A DNA stretch of 64,000 nt from Polyangiaceae bacterium (GTDB lineage Bacteria > Myxococcota_A > Polyangia > Polyangiales > Polyangiaceae), in the NCBI GenBank assembly GCA_020633205.1, contig JACKEB010000018.1:299234-363233 (forward strand). Direction: 5' to 3'. This document shows, piece by piece, positions 34,511-43,446 of this stretch. Both the position numbers and the translations under genes were made by a program. How positions within the stretch are numbered: position 1 is the stretch's first letter; each line of letters starts with the position of its first letter. The notes under the pieces were generated by a model, which saw nothing but the letters and a program-made list of their open reading frames with translations, ran no database searches and was not told where the DNA came from.

Positions 34511-35899
34511 ATGGGATTGAGGATTGGACTCGTTGGGTGTGGTTTGTGCTTGGCCTGGGGCTGTCAGCCAAAAGAAGGGGACGCTGGGCCGAAGGGCGCT
34601 GACGCGGCGCAGGTCGCGAATCCTGACTCGACGCCTGGCAGCGGAGCAGTCGGGACGTCGACTGTCGCTGATCCGCCGGGAAGTGAAGGCGCTGCGAGCG
34701 GCAGCGGTACATCGGGAGGGACCGGGGTTGCTGCGGCGGCTGGTGACGACGAGCTGCCCGCGACTGAAGATCTGATGACCTTCGCCCGCGGTGCGATCCC
34801 CTTGAAGGTCGGCGGGAGCGGCGCCAGCCAGGGAGCGAAGATCGAGGAGGCCATCGAGTCGATCGATGGTAGCTCCACCCCCTTCACGCTACTCTCCAAG
34901 GGCGCAGCGGATTCGACGACGGAGCTCGTCTATCAGCTCCCTGCGGAGACGACCTTCGATGGCTTCGCGGTGCCAAACGTTTGGGAGGTACCCAGCAAGT
35001 TCACGACGTTTACCCAGGGCGTCGAGGTTCACGGATCGGCAACGGGACCGGACAGCGGATACACGTTGCTCGCGAAGGGCACGCTGAAGACGCACGAGAA
35101 GCGTGGGCAACAAACCGAACTCGAGGTCGTCAGCAAGCAGCCCGCGAAGTGGATCAAGCTGCGACTCTCGGGAGGGATCCTGATCGAGGCGGACAAAACG
35201 AGCCTGCAGTTCAGCGAGCTGATCGGGCGAGGCAGCCAAGCGGCCAGCGCCTTGGCTACGGGCTTCAAGGGCAACTGGGGCAAGGGCAATCATGGCTTCG
35301 AGCTCACCCAGAGCGGAGCGGCGGTGAGCGGGTGTTATGACGGCGTCGCGCCGCTGAGCGGGACCGTGAGCGGGAACATCTTGCGTGCACGCGGTGAGGA
35401 GCCCCGCACGAAGGTGGTGAGCCTGTTCGTGCTGACCATCATGCCCGACGGCTCGATCCGTGGTGTCCGCTCCACCAACGGCGCGCCCTTCAAGCTCGTA
35501 GATTTCAGCAACGAAGTGGCCGCCAAAGGCCGCTGCCCGAGCCTCAAGCCCCCGGTGCTCGGCTGCGGATCCATCCTCCATGGGATCAACTTCAAGTATA
35601 ACTCTGCGGAAATCCAGAAGGACTCGGAGACGCTGCTGGCGCAGCTCTTCGCGAGCCTGAAAGCAGACAAGCACGCGAAGATCCGCATCGAGGGGCACAC
35701 CTCGAGCGAAGGCTCGGAGGCGTACAACCTGGACCTCTCCAAGCGCCGCGCCGAGGCCGTCGTCGCCGACTTGACCCGGCGCGGTCTACCTGCTGGGAGG
35801 ATCTCCGCCGTCGGTCGTGGCGAGGCTTCACCCATCGCGTCCAACGCCGACGAGACCGGCCGCAGCCTGAACCGCCGAGTCGAAGTGCACTGCGACTAA
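34511..35899 (+). CDS. OmpA-family lipoprotein
   Basis: 462 aa from ATG 34511 with GGGGGAGA upstream; the longer open frame from 34355 lacks a signal. Lipobox GLCLAWGC (Cys about 18), a Gly/Ser/Ala spacer, a 280-residue beta-rich region (FTLLSKGAADSTTELVYQL, WGKGNHGFELTQSGAAVSGC) and a canonical C-terminal OmpA domain (GINFKYNSAEIQKDSETLL, KIRIEGHTSSEGSEAYNL, LSKRRAEAVVADL, NRRVEVHCD) that binds diaminopimelate in peptidoglycan. The stop is followed by a 16-bp tandem array derived from its own 3' end. Confidence 0.9.
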   Translation: MGLRIGLVGCGLCLAWGCQPKEGDAGPKGADAAQVANPDSTPGSGAVGTSTVADPPGSEGAASGSGTSGGTGVAAAAGDDELPATEDLMTFARGAIPLKVGGSGASQGAKIEEAIESIDGSSTPFTLLSKGAADSTTELVYQLPAETTFDGFAVPNVWEVPSKFTTFTQGVEVHGSATGPDSGYTLLAKGTLKTHEKRGQQTELEVVSKQPAKWIKLRLSGGILIEADKTSLQFSELIGRGSQAASALATGFKGNWGKGNHGFELTQSGAAVSGCYDGVAPLSGTVSGNILRARGEEPRTKVVSLFVLTIMPDGSIRGVRSTNGAPFKLVDFSNEVAAKGRCPSLKPPVLGCGSILHGINFKYNSAEIQKDSETLLAQLFASLKADKHAKIRIEGHTSSEGSEAYNLDLSKRRAEAVVADLTRRGLPAGRISAVGRGEASPIASNADETGRSLNRRVEVHCD

Positions 35900-35902
35900 G
35901 GG

Positions 35903-35962
35903 AACACTGCGACTGATCAACACTGCGACTGATCAACACCGCGCTTGATCAACACTGCGACC
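35903..35962 (+). repeat. 16-bp tandem repeat copying the 3' end and stop region of the OmpA gene
   Basis: AACACTGCGACTGATC at 35903 and 35919, AACACCGCGCTTGATC at 35935 and a partial unit at 35951. The gene itself ends CACTGCGACTAA (35888-35899). TGA codons at 35914, 35930 and 35946 fall in three different frames. Same unit length and position relative to a gene end as the array at 1938-1997, though the sequences are unrelated. Confidence 0.85.
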
Positions 35963-36084
35963 ACGCGAAAGCTGCGCCTACCAGAATCCAGGCGGCTTTG
36001 TTTGCGGTGTTTGGCTCAGCGAGCCACGCGCCCGGTAGCCGGTGTTACGCTTTGCCTTTGGCGAGATTCGTCAGGAGGCAACAG

Positions 36085-36456
36085 ATGGCACTCAGCGAGC
36101 ATGCTTCGGAGCATTTTCAAAGGCTTGCCCAGGATTTCGAGCCGGTTCATCTGATCCGGCTCAAGGACGAGATGAGTCAGCAACTCGTGAATTTCCGCGA
36201 GGCAGCGAAGCAGCACGAGATGCTCCCGGTGGATCTCGCTCAGGAACTCCACGACAACTTGCTCGCTCTGTTCGCGCTCATGGCGGAGTTCAGCGTGGAG
36301 CAGCAGGCTCTGGTCGTCGGCGCCGCACGCTACTTCGTTGCTCAGGACGACGAGTACCCCGACACGGAGACGATTCTCGGCCTCGATGACGACATCAGCG
36401 TGTTCAATCATGTGGTCGAGCAGCTGGGCCGCAGTGATCTGCGAATGCACTACTGA
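36085..36456 (+). CDS. Small DUF1232-like protein
   Basis: 123 aa from ATG 36085 (AGGAGG 8 bases upstream; the frame opens earlier at 35998 without RBS). Helical N-terminus (EHASEHFQRLAQDFEPVHLI) and a C-terminal ARYFVAQDDEYPDTETILG followed by LDDDISVFNHVVEQLGR, resembling the YF-x-PD-x-LG-DD pattern of DUF1232/YkvA-type proteins. Function unknown. Its last 10 codons belong to a 55-bp sequence that is repeated exactly at 37990-38044. Confidence 0.65.
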   Translation: MALSEHASEHFQRLAQDFEPVHLIRLKDEMSQQLVNFREAAKQHEMLPVDLAQELHDNLLALFALMAEFSVEQQALVVGAARYFVAQDDEYPDTETILGLDDDISVFNHVVEQLGRSDLRMHY

Positions 36457-36481
36457 CCCCAAACGCCAGCGCGGCACCTCC
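36427..36481 (+). repeat. 55-bp direct repeat, left copy (3' end of resident gene)
   Basis: Covers the last codons (GRSDLRMHY, stop) of the DUF1232-like gene plus 25 bp downstream. Identical in all 55 positions to 37990-38044. The pair brackets the 1,508-bp segment carrying the lipoprotein gene 36561-37958, as attL/attR would. Confidence 0.95.
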
Positions 36482-36560
36482 GACGGAGAACTCCGTGGGT
36501 GAGCGTTGGTGACCCTGCGGTCGCGTGTGTGGCATGGTGCTTGCTGTCTCGTGGGGAGTG

Positions 36561-37958
36561 ATGAAACGCTTTCCCTTCTTTTCTGCTGGTTTGGCGACGT
36601 GGCTCAGTGTGGCACTGCTGTGCAGTGGGTGTTCTACGGATGCTGGCGATACGGGTGGCGAGGGAGCCATCGGTGGATCGGGTAGCTCAGGCGGCGACGG
36701 TGGTGGAGGTTCGGGGAATGGAGGAACCGGAGCCAGCGTCGACGGTGGTGGAGGTTCGGGGAATGGAGGAGACGGAGGCAGTGGCGGTTGCGAACCGTAT
36801 GGGGCCGCCTGCGACTGCGAGGATGGGTGGCACGCCACCGACCATGACTGGGATTGCTGGCCTTGGACGAAGTGCCAAGGAGACGAAGTCGCGATCAACC
36901 TCCCGAACGACTATGTCGATCGAGCATGCGCACGGCTAGAGTTCCTCGACCAGTTTGGTACCGCGGGCTACGACACGGCGACGGCGGTCGCAGCGAATCC
37001 CGACGGAACTATATGCGTTTCCGGAGCGCGTCTCCAGGGACCCGGCGACGCTGCGCGGTCACTGGGCGGGTTCGTGCGCGCGTACGGCGCGGATGGCTCG
37101 CTCCTGTGGGACCAGTCCTTCGATGGGGATGGTGCGAACGTGACGGACGTGGCGATCGATCCCGCAGGGAACTGCTTCTCGCTAGGTCTGGCGTCTCAGC
37201 CCCAAGGTGGTGTCGGGCAGTGGTTCGTCCGCAAGCACACTGGCGCCGGGGCGGTCGCGTGGGCAGCGACTGGCTCCACCCAGGCTCAGACCCCGCAGCA
37301 GCTGGAAGTCGACCCCGACGGTAATGTCTTCGCGAGCTTCGTGACACGATCTCCCGAGGCCAGCACGGATACTCCCCAGCACACCGAGCTAGTGAAGTAT
37401 GACGCGAGCGGCGCGCTCAGCTGGTCAGCGAGCGTGGGCAACGACGACGTGGCCCGGAGCTACTTCGCTCTCGCCGGACGCGAGGCGGTTGTCGTGCGTT
37501 CGCCAAGCACGGTGACCCGCTTGACTGGCGAGGGATCGGTCAGCTGGGAAAAGACCTACCAGGGCGCCGAGATTTCCAACGTGACGGATGCCGCCGCCAA
37601 TGCGACCGGTTACGCATTCCTGACGGGGGATACTACATCATCGAGCAGCGGTAGGTTGCTAGTGCTGGATCCTAGCGGAAATGGAACACCGCTCGGCGTG
37701 CCAACCTACCTGCCGACCAAGGTGCGAAGCGGTGAGGACGGCGCTGTGTGGCTTCAAGACTGGGATGGCATTTCTGCGTGGTCAGCAGCAGGCCAGTGGT
37801 TCTACTCCCTCGGCGAGCTCAGTTTCCCAGTCGCGGTGCACGACTTCGCGTCAATCCCGGGCTTCGTGGTGCTGGTGGGTGAACCAACTCAGCCCCTCGC
37901 CGGGCAAACGAACCTTGGGTTGTGGGACGCCGTGGTGGTGAAGTTGCGAGTGAACTAA
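36561..37958 (+). CDS. Lipoprotein with TNFR-like Cys cluster and beta-propeller (paralogue A)
   Basis: 465 aa from ATG 36561 (GGGGAG upstream; frame opens at 36525). Lipobox ALLCSGC, a Gly/Asn spacer containing a duplicated 27-bp unit, then a Cys cluster (CDCEDGWHATDHDWDCWPWT, KCQGDEV, DRACARLEFLDQFGTA) and 330 residues of SBBP-like blades (VAANPDGTICVSG, VTDVAIDPAGNCFSLGL, LEVDPDGNVFASFVTR). Ends AGQTNLGLWDAVVVKLRVN. Paralogues at 43447 and 47916. The gene fills nearly all of a segment bracketed by 55-bp direct repeats, a sign of insertion. Surface or adhesion role is inferred. Confidence 0.82.
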   Translation: MKRFPFFSAGLATWLSVALLCSGCSTDAGDTGGEGAIGGSGSSGGDGGGGSGNGGTGASVDGGGGSGNGGDGGSGGCEPYGAACDCEDGWHATDHDWDCWPWTKCQGDEVAINLPNDYVDRACARLEFLDQFGTAGYDTATAVAANPDGTICVSGARLQGPGDAARSLGGFVRAYGADGSLLWDQSFDGDGANVTDVAIDPAGNCFSLGLASQPQGGVGQWFVRKHTGAGAVAWAATGSTQAQTPQQLEVDPDGNVFASFVTRSPEASTDTPQHTELVKYDASGALSWSASVGNDDVARSYFALAGREAVVVRSPSTVTRLTGEGSVSWEKTYQGAEISNVTDAAANATGYAFLTGDTTSSSSGRLLVLDPSGNGTPLGVPTYLPTKVRSGEDGAVWLQDWDGISAWSAAGQWFYSLGELSFPVAVHDFASIPGFVVLVGEPTQPLAGQTNLGLWDAVVVKLRVN

Positions 37959-37989
37959 CCAAGCAAGTTGGGTTGCACCCGGGAGCACC

Positions 37990-38044
37990 GGCCGCAGTGA
38001 TCTGCGAATGCACTACTGACCCCAAACGCCAGCGCGGCACCTCC
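37990..38044 (+). repeat. 55-bp direct repeat, right copy
   Basis: Exact duplicate of 36427-36481, now detached from its reading frame start and lying between the lipoprotein gene and the convergent serine hydrolase. It is the expected remnant of the original 3' end displaced by insertion of the intervening segment. Confidence 0.95.
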
Positions 38045-38110
38045 CAATCGGCAGAGTGTCTTTCAACACCTGCAAGGAAGCGCCGCGCCAGTCTCCGCGA
38101 TTCAGCTCGC

Positions 38111-38128
38111 GGGTTTGGGGGTGAGGGG
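38111..38128 (-). repeat. Extragenic C-rich motif, copy 3 (reverse strand)
   Basis: GGGTTTGGGGGTGAGGGG, the reverse complement of copy 1, immediately before the stop of the convergent gene at 38130. Confidence 0.45.
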
Positions 38129-38129
38129 A

Positions 38130-40178
38130 CTACTGGCAGTTGCCGTTGAAGCCCGTGGCCTTGACGTACTCGTTGCGGATCCAGTTGATGAACTCGAGGG
38201 AGTCGTTGCTGCCGTTGTTGTCTCGATCGCCACCTTCGATGTTCACGGTGATCACGATGCCTTCGTCCCGGGTGGGGTTGCCACACATGGCGGTGCGCGC
38301 GCGGCTAGAGTGGGAGCCGTTGTGACGGAAGGCGTTGTCCGTGCCCTCGGTCATGTCGCCGCTTCGGTCACCGAAGAGCCCGAAGCCCACGTTGCCGTCG
38401 TCCGCCGTCAGCATGCGATCGATGGATGCCGCGGGGATACGCTGGACGCCGGTCGAGTCTCTACCCTGGTTCATTGCCAAGATCATCAGTTCCGCGTAGT
38501 CCATGGGCGCCGCGTACACGCCACCAGCAAAGGTCCACGGGTAGACGAACAGCTTGTCCTGGGGACCATTCGGGCCGTGCTGCCAGGCCACCTTGCCGAT
38601 GTCCATGCCGCGCGAAGAGGTGTAGGCGTGGAGGTACTTGAGGTTCATCGGCGTGGTCCAGTACTTCGCGATGAGCTCATAGGCCTCCATGCCGGACACG
38701 TCTTCGGCCACCGCCTGCGGGATGAGGAAGTTCACGCTGTCGTAGTCTGACGTGATCTTGCCAGCGCCGGTCGTCGTCCACGCCGCATCTGCGTTAGCGT
38801 AGTCGCAAGGAGTCGTGGAACAGTTCCAGCCCAACATGTACTGCCAGGTCTCGCCACCGAGAGACTTCGAGCCACGCTGGTAGCCGGGAGAGCCTCCGGA
38901 TTGAATGAAGTCTGTCTGGTGGCGCATGAAGTGTGCGGTGGTCAGGGAGGTCGAGACGTCTTTGTTGGCGAAGCCGTATTTGCCTGGATTTGCCTCTCCT
39001 GCGGTGAGCCACTTGTCGATATGTCCGTTGTCGACTGCGGTGTTTACGATCGAATCATCGACGTCGAAGTCGTAGGCGCCATCGCTGTCGAGCTTCATCA
39101 TGGTGAGCGCACCAACGAACTTGGAGAGCGACGCCATGTCAAAGACGGTAGTCGCCAAGACGTGCTGTTCTTCCCCTTGCTTGAGCACACCGTATCCGCG
39201 TGAATACGTGACTTGGTTGCCTTCGATGATCGAGATGCTCGCGCCGGGAATTCCATAGAAGTCCATGCGCTCCCAGATGTTCTGGCCTCCAGCGCCGTAC
39301 TCCACGGCCTCCATCACGTTGCCACGGCTAGCCACGGCGTTGCCGTTGCTCCACAGCACGAAGCCGCCGTCCTCTCCGAGCATCAGCTTCGATAGATGCT
39401 TGCCGTTTTTGGCTGCCGCCTTGAGGGAGTTGGTGAGGGTGCTGGACGCTTGGGCTACTGCCGCCTCCTGGTCCGAGATCACGACCCAACCACCGTCGAG
39501 ACCGATCTCCACCTGCTCCACCCGGCGCTTCGACTTGAGTCGGTCGGCGAGCAGCGCCATCAGTTGAGTGCCAGTGTTGTCGTAGGAGACCCGGTTGCCG
39601 TCTCCCAAGATCACGTAGCCGTTGGGAGTGGTTTCTACGTCGCGGATCGCCCAGCCCTTGCTGTAGTAGTTCGCGACAGCGTCCTTGGCGAGCTGATTCA
39701 CGCTCCCGCCGATGTGGTACGTGCCGTCGGCGATGATCACATAGCCGCCGTCGGAGTTGATATCGACCGCCTTGAGGGCGTGTCCGTTGCTCTTGATGAG
39801 ACTCAGCCAGAACCCCATTCCGCTCGGCAATGGTCCGCCCGAGTAGACGTTCTCTTCCGTGAGGATCACCCAGGCGCCCCCGGGGCCCGCGGTCATGTCA
39901 ACGATTGGCGTGTTCGACGCGGCGAGGTTTGCTAGCGTCTGCTGGAGCTCTGCGCGGTCCCCGAACGGTGACGTGACCTGCCAGCGGAGCTTGTTGATGG
40001 GGGACACCAGGAGCTCGTCAGTGCTCTCCGACACGGCTTCATTGCAGCTGTCGTCCGCGCAGCGGACATCCTCCGCGGTGGGGGCAGCGCAGCCCGTGAG
40101 GGCCCCACTTGCGACGAATCCACCCAGGAGCGCCAAAGACTGCAGACCAAAACGTGAACGACGAATGCGCGAAAACAT
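38130..40178 (-). CDS. Serine beta-lactamase-like hydrolase lipoprotein with N-terminal repeat domain
   Basis: 682 aa from ATG 40178 (TGGAGGAAG upstream). Lipoprotein signal ends GALTGC. Residues 60-310 contain about five repeats of the type GGYVIIADGTYHIGG / NGYVILGDGNRVSYDN / GGWVVISDQEAAVA, likely a propeller or beta-solenoid. The catalytic domain has SxxK in FDMASLSKFVGAL, a YAN motif (CDYANADAAW) and HNG (FRHNGSHSS), the class C beta-lactamase / esterase / DD-peptidase triad. Probably acts on peptidoglycan or small esters in the periplasm; an unusually large N-terminal part sets it apart. Confidence 0.85.
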   Translation of the reverse strand: MFSRIRRSRFGLQSLALLGGFVASGALTGCAAPTAEDVRCADDSCNEAVSESTDELLVSPINKLRWQVTSPFGDRAELQQTLANLAASNTPIVDMTAGPGGAWVILTEENVYSGGPLPSGMGFWLSLIKSNGHALKAVDINSDGGYVIIADGTYHIGGSVNQLAKDAVANYYSKGWAIRDVETTPNGYVILGDGNRVSYDNTGTQLMALLADRLKSKRRVEQVEIGLDGGWVVISDQEAAVAQASSTLTNSLKAAAKNGKHLSKLMLGEDGGFVLWSNGNAVASRGNVMEAVEYGAGGQNIWERMDFYGIPGASISIIEGNQVTYSRGYGVLKQGEEQHVLATTVFDMASLSKFVGALTMMKLDSDGAYDFDVDDSIVNTAVDNGHIDKWLTAGEANPGKYGFANKDVSTSLTTAHFMRHQTDFIQSGGSPGYQRGSKSLGGETWQYMLGWNCSTTPCDYANADAAWTTTGAGKITSDYDSVNFLIPQAVAEDVSGMEAYELIAKYWTTPMNLKYLHAYTSSRGMDIGKVAWQHGPNGPQDKLFVYPWTFAGGVYAAPMDYAELMILAMNQGRDSTGVQRIPAASIDRMLTADDGNVGFGLFGDRSGDMTEGTDNAFRHNGSHSSRARTAMCGNPTRDEGIVITVNIEGGDRDNNGSNDSLEFINWIRNEYVKATGFNGNCQ

Positions 40179-40311
40179 GAACTTCCTCCAAGTATTTGCG
40201 GGGACCAATCTCGTCCCTCGTCTGGCAAGTGACGAAGGGTGGCGTTCGGTTCACCGAAATCGTCGCGCCACGCGTTTTCGCGCTCGGCCGAGCGCCCTAC
40301 GTCGACTCGTG

Positions 40312-40330
40312 CCCTCACCCCCCGAACCCG
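40312..40330. repeat. Extragenic C-rich motif, copy 4
   Basis: CCCTCACCCCCCGAACCCG between two divergent lipoprotein genes (starts at 40178 and 40404), differing from copy 1 by one inserted C and one A to G change. Confidence 0.4.
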
Positions 40331-40403
40331 AGCAATCCGACGATCGCTCCTGAAGAATGCTCGCGATTGGGCACTTCCGGCGCTGCTACACGTAGTTGAA
40401 CCG

Positions 40404-41879
40404 ATGCAGTTTCGAAGCCGCGTCACCTGGCTGGCCCTCGGGTGCCTCAGTCTAGCTTGCTCCGTTGGAGCCAATCGAGAGCCGGTACATCGGCCGATTG
40501 AGCGTGCGCCCGTTGCTCATGGGCAGCGCCCTGTCGTCACGCCGCCAAACCTCGGGGGTGGCGCGGTCGCCGTTCCAAGCCCGCCCGTATCCCCGCGGAG
40601 TCAGCGCAAGCTCGCTGACGGAGAGCTGGAGTGGACGCCTACGGATCTGGGGCGCCTGCCGCTGCAAGGGCATCGCGAGGCAGAGCTGGATCGGCGAGAG
40701 GCGTTCGTTGCGCGGCTCGACGGTCGCATCGTGTGGCTCGATCTGAGCAAGCGTGAAGGGCTTGCGTTGATCGGCAAGGTCGACGGGCCGGTGACGTTCC
40801 GGTTGGCGCACCTGCACGACGCCTGGGTGCTCAAGACCATCGACCGTCTGAGTCGACGCTTCCCGGTTGGCTTGAGCTACTTTGCGGAGAGCAGCTTCGC
40901 CCCCGGCCCCCTCGCCAAGCTCACGGCGCTCCAGATGTTGGAGGCTGGAACTTACGCTGCGTATCCAGCCCCGCTGCGGGCGCTGCGTAGCATGCGTGGA
41001 CTGCGCACGCTCGCCTGGTCCGGCAAGGTTCCCGCCGCTGACGCGAAGATCCTTGGGGAACTGACCCAGCTGCGCGTGCTCGATGTGCGCCTTACGGACC
41101 TCTACCGGGGGCCGCTCGTAGACGTCGCGAAGCTGACTGAGCTCCAGGATCTGGACATCGAGCTAGTGTCCGATCGCCAGCTGCGGGAACTGACTCCACT
41201 GAAGCAGCTACGACGCCTGAAGATCAGCGGTCATCAGCTGTCCGACGCTGGTATGGGGGCGTTGACGGAGTTTCCGGAGCTACGGGAGCTGCACGCGGTC
41301 TTCATTGGGGCCAAAGATCCGTCCTTCCTCGCGAAGCTACCTCAGCTGGAGGTCCTGGGCCTACCGAAAGAGCTCGATCGGAGCGCCGTCCCGTATATCA
41401 ACGGGCTGCGCAACTTGCGTGAACTCGACTTGTTCCAGGCGAAGTTCTACGGCAGCGACGTTCTAGGGCTCGAGCTTCCGGCGCTGGAAAGTCTGAAGTT
41501 TCGCAATACGCCCGGAGCGATCGCGCACTTCGCTTCCTATCGCACGTTGCAGCGTTTGGAGATCGAGTCGTCTCCGCTTTCTCCGAGCGAAGTCGAGCCG
41601 CTCAAGCGACTCCCTCGGCTCCAGCACCTGAGTATCAAGGTCGAAGCGAGCGCGGTGCGTGTGCTTGCAGAGTGCCCAGCCCTGGAGAGCTTGAACCTCG
41701 CAGGAGGCGCAACCGACCAGGAGCTGGAGGCGCTTCACCACTTGCAAACCCTGCGCCGGCTAGAACTGAAGTGGTCCCGGTCGACCACCTTGACGGCGTG
41801 TGACCAGTTCCCCGAGCTCTTGCACTGCGTGAACCGTATCGCGAGCTTTGCCGAGGGCGGCAGGCCATGGCTCAAGTAG
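40404..41879 (+). CDS. Leucine-rich-repeat lipoprotein
   Basis: 491 aa from ATG 40404 (frame opens at 40239 without a signal). Lipobox CLSLAC, a Pro/Arg-rich linker, then LRRs from about residue 170 to the end (LTQLRVLDVRLTDL, LTELQDLDIELVS, LKQLRRLKISGHQLSDAG, LRNLRELDLFQAKFYG, YRTLQRLEIESSPLSP, LQTLRRLELKWSRS), about ten to twelve units of 21-24 residues. Protein-binding surface module exposed in the periplasm or on the cell surface. Ends 21 bp before the convergent Cys-rich gene. Confidence 0.88.
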   Translation: MQFRSRVTWLALGCLSLACSVGANREPVHRPIERAPVAHGQRPVVTPPNLGGGAVAVPSPPVSPRSQRKLADGELEWTPTDLGRLPLQGHREAELDRREAFVARLDGRIVWLDLSKREGLALIGKVDGPVTFRLAHLHDAWVLKTIDRLSRRFPVGLSYFAESSFAPGPLAKLTALQMLEAGTYAAYPAPLRALRSMRGLRTLAWSGKVPAADAKILGELTQLRVLDVRLTDLYRGPLVDVAKLTELQDLDIELVSDRQLRELTPLKQLRRLKISGHQLSDAGMGALTEFPELRELHAVFIGAKDPSFLAKLPQLEVLGLPKELDRSAVPYINGLRNLRELDLFQAKFYGSDVLGLELPALESLKFRNTPGAIAHFASYRTLQRLEIESSPLSPSEVEPLKRLPRLQHLSIKVEASAVRVLAECPALESLNLAGGATDQELEALHHLQTLRRLELKWSRSTTLTACDQFPELLHCVNRIASFAEGGRPWLK

Positions 41880-41900
41880 CAGATTGTCGCGTGGAAAATC

Positions 41901-43139
41901 TCACCGCACGCAGGACCACTGCACCGCGTAGCAGAGCTTCTGGCCGAGCTCATCGGCGCCGCAGTTGCCCACACCGGTCCAGGGGCGCGTGAGCTGCTTC
42001 GTTCCTGGAGCCGCGCAGCTCGAGCTCTCGCGGTAGCCGCAGACCGAACCATAGGTTCCGTCCCAGGCGCCCACCGTGGAGTAGCCCAAGAACTCGCAAA
42101 TCAGTTCCGGGTGGTACTCGCCTTCGCTGTCGGCGGAGAGCCACGCTTCAGTCTCGTCTGCAGAGCACACCACCCAGGAGGCGCCGCTGGCGTGGTCTTT
42201 TCCGCCTTCGCATGCGTTAGGGATGCGGACTTTGCACTGGTCGTCACAGCCGTCCGTCGCGCCGAGGATGCCGTCGTCGCACTCCTCGCCGGCGGCGGCG
42301 TTGACGTAGCCGTCCCCACAAGTCGCCGCGCTGCAGTCTGCGTCGCACGTTCCGGTGTCGCCAGCTGTGTCGCAGTGCTCGCTGCCGTTCTTCACTGCGT
42401 CGCCACAGCGTGGTGCGGCGCAAGCGCCGTCACTGCACACTCCGGAGTGGCAGTCGCTTCCGCCCGTGCAAGCCTTGCCTTCGCCACAGGGTGAGCAATC
42501 GCCGCCGCAGTCGACCGCGGTCTCCGTGCCGTTCTTCACGTCGTCCACGCAGTTCGCAGGCAGGCAGACGGTATGGTGCGGCTCTTTTTCGTGCTCGTCG
42601 ACCTCGTCATCGAGTCCGTTGTCTACCGGCGTCTTCTCGCCGCAGACGCCGCTCACGCAGTCGTTGTCGCTGGCGCAGGCCTGTTCGTCTGCGCATGGGT
42701 CACACGAGCCGCCGCAGTCGGCGTCCGTCTCATCCCCATTGCGCGCTCCGTCGGTACACGTCGGCGCTGCGCAGGTGCCGCTCAGACACGACGAGCTGTC
42801 GCAGTCGCTGGCACCGTTGCACGCGAGACCCACGGCGCAGGGCGCACAGAACCCACCACAGTCGGTGTCACTCTCGTTCCCGTTGGTTACCGAGTCCGAG
42901 CAAGAGGCGTGGGGCATCTGGCCCATGCCGCCTCGACTGCCAAGCTCCGTCCCGCCTCCGCCGCCAGTCCCTGGCTCGATGTAGCCGCCGGCGCCGGCGC
43001 CCGAAGACCCGCCCGTATCGGTTCCGCCAGTCGCTCCCGCCCGGTCAGACGAGCCGCCGAGGCCGGAGGCGTTGGGATCGCCGCAAGCGGCAATCAGTGA
43101 AAGGCCGACAATCCCTGAAACTGCTCGAAACTTGGTCAT
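41901..43139 (-). CDS. Cys-rich repeat lipoprotein (myxobacterial CxDxxxNGxETDxDCGG repeats)
   Basis: 412 aa. Lipobox LSLIAAC and a Gly/Thr/Ser spacer. Three repeats of the type CTDGARNGDETDADCGGSC followed by C-x2-Q/G-x2-C (residues about 80-230), with a charged insert (DEVDEHEKEPHH) in the second; then a DUF4215-like stretch (GDGYVNAAAGEECDDG) and a C-terminal Cys-containing domain with CEFLGYSTVGAWDGTYGSVC. The Cys pairs indicate an oxidised extracytoplasmic protein, probably binding or adhesive. Confidence 0.85.
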   Translation of the reverse strand: MTKFRAVSGIVGLSLIAACGDPNASGLGGSSDRAGATGGTDTGGSSGAGAGGYIEPGTGGGGGTELGSRGGMGQMPHASCSDSVTNGNESDTDCGGFCAPCAVGLACNGASDCDSSSCLSGTCAAPTCTDGARNGDETDADCGGSCDPCADEQACASDNDCVSGVCGEKTPVDNGLDDEVDEHEKEPHHTVCLPANCVDDVKNGTETAVDCGGDCSPCGEGKACTGGSDCHSGVCSDGACAAPRCGDAVKNGSEHCDTAGDTGTCDADCSAATCGDGYVNAAAGEECDDGILGATDGCDDQCKVRIPNACEGGKDHASGASWVVCSADETEAWLSADSEGEYHPELICEFLGYSTVGAWDGTYGSVCGYRESSSCAAPGTKQLTRPWTGVGNCGADELGQKLCYAVQWSCVR

Positions 43140-43446
43140 CGAGTCTCGGAACGGTCGCCGTCCACGAGTCCACAGTCAGAAAGTGCCTTAAAAACGGCTA
43201 GTTCTGGCGCAAGCCACCCGTACCGGGTCCATGGTTCCGTTGTGGGTGACGGTAGGTTTCTCGAAAATCCATTGCCCGGCGGAAATCCTCACCCCCTGCT
43301 GCCCTGGGTACCATTGCGAGCCCTGCGCTTCAGGCTGATTTCGGCCGCCTTGGGTACCCACGCTGAAACACGCGGCGGATCTGAGCGACCGTACCGATAG
43401 TGTGGATCCGCGGGTAAGCGGCACACCGCTTGCTGGGTCGGATGTC
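43140..43446. other. Intergenic region between divergent lipoprotein genes
   Basis: 307 bp with no convincing gene. It contains an imperfect pair of TGGGTACC-centred segments (about 43303 and 43352) and presumably the two divergent promoters. Nothing further could be assigned. Confidence 0.4.
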
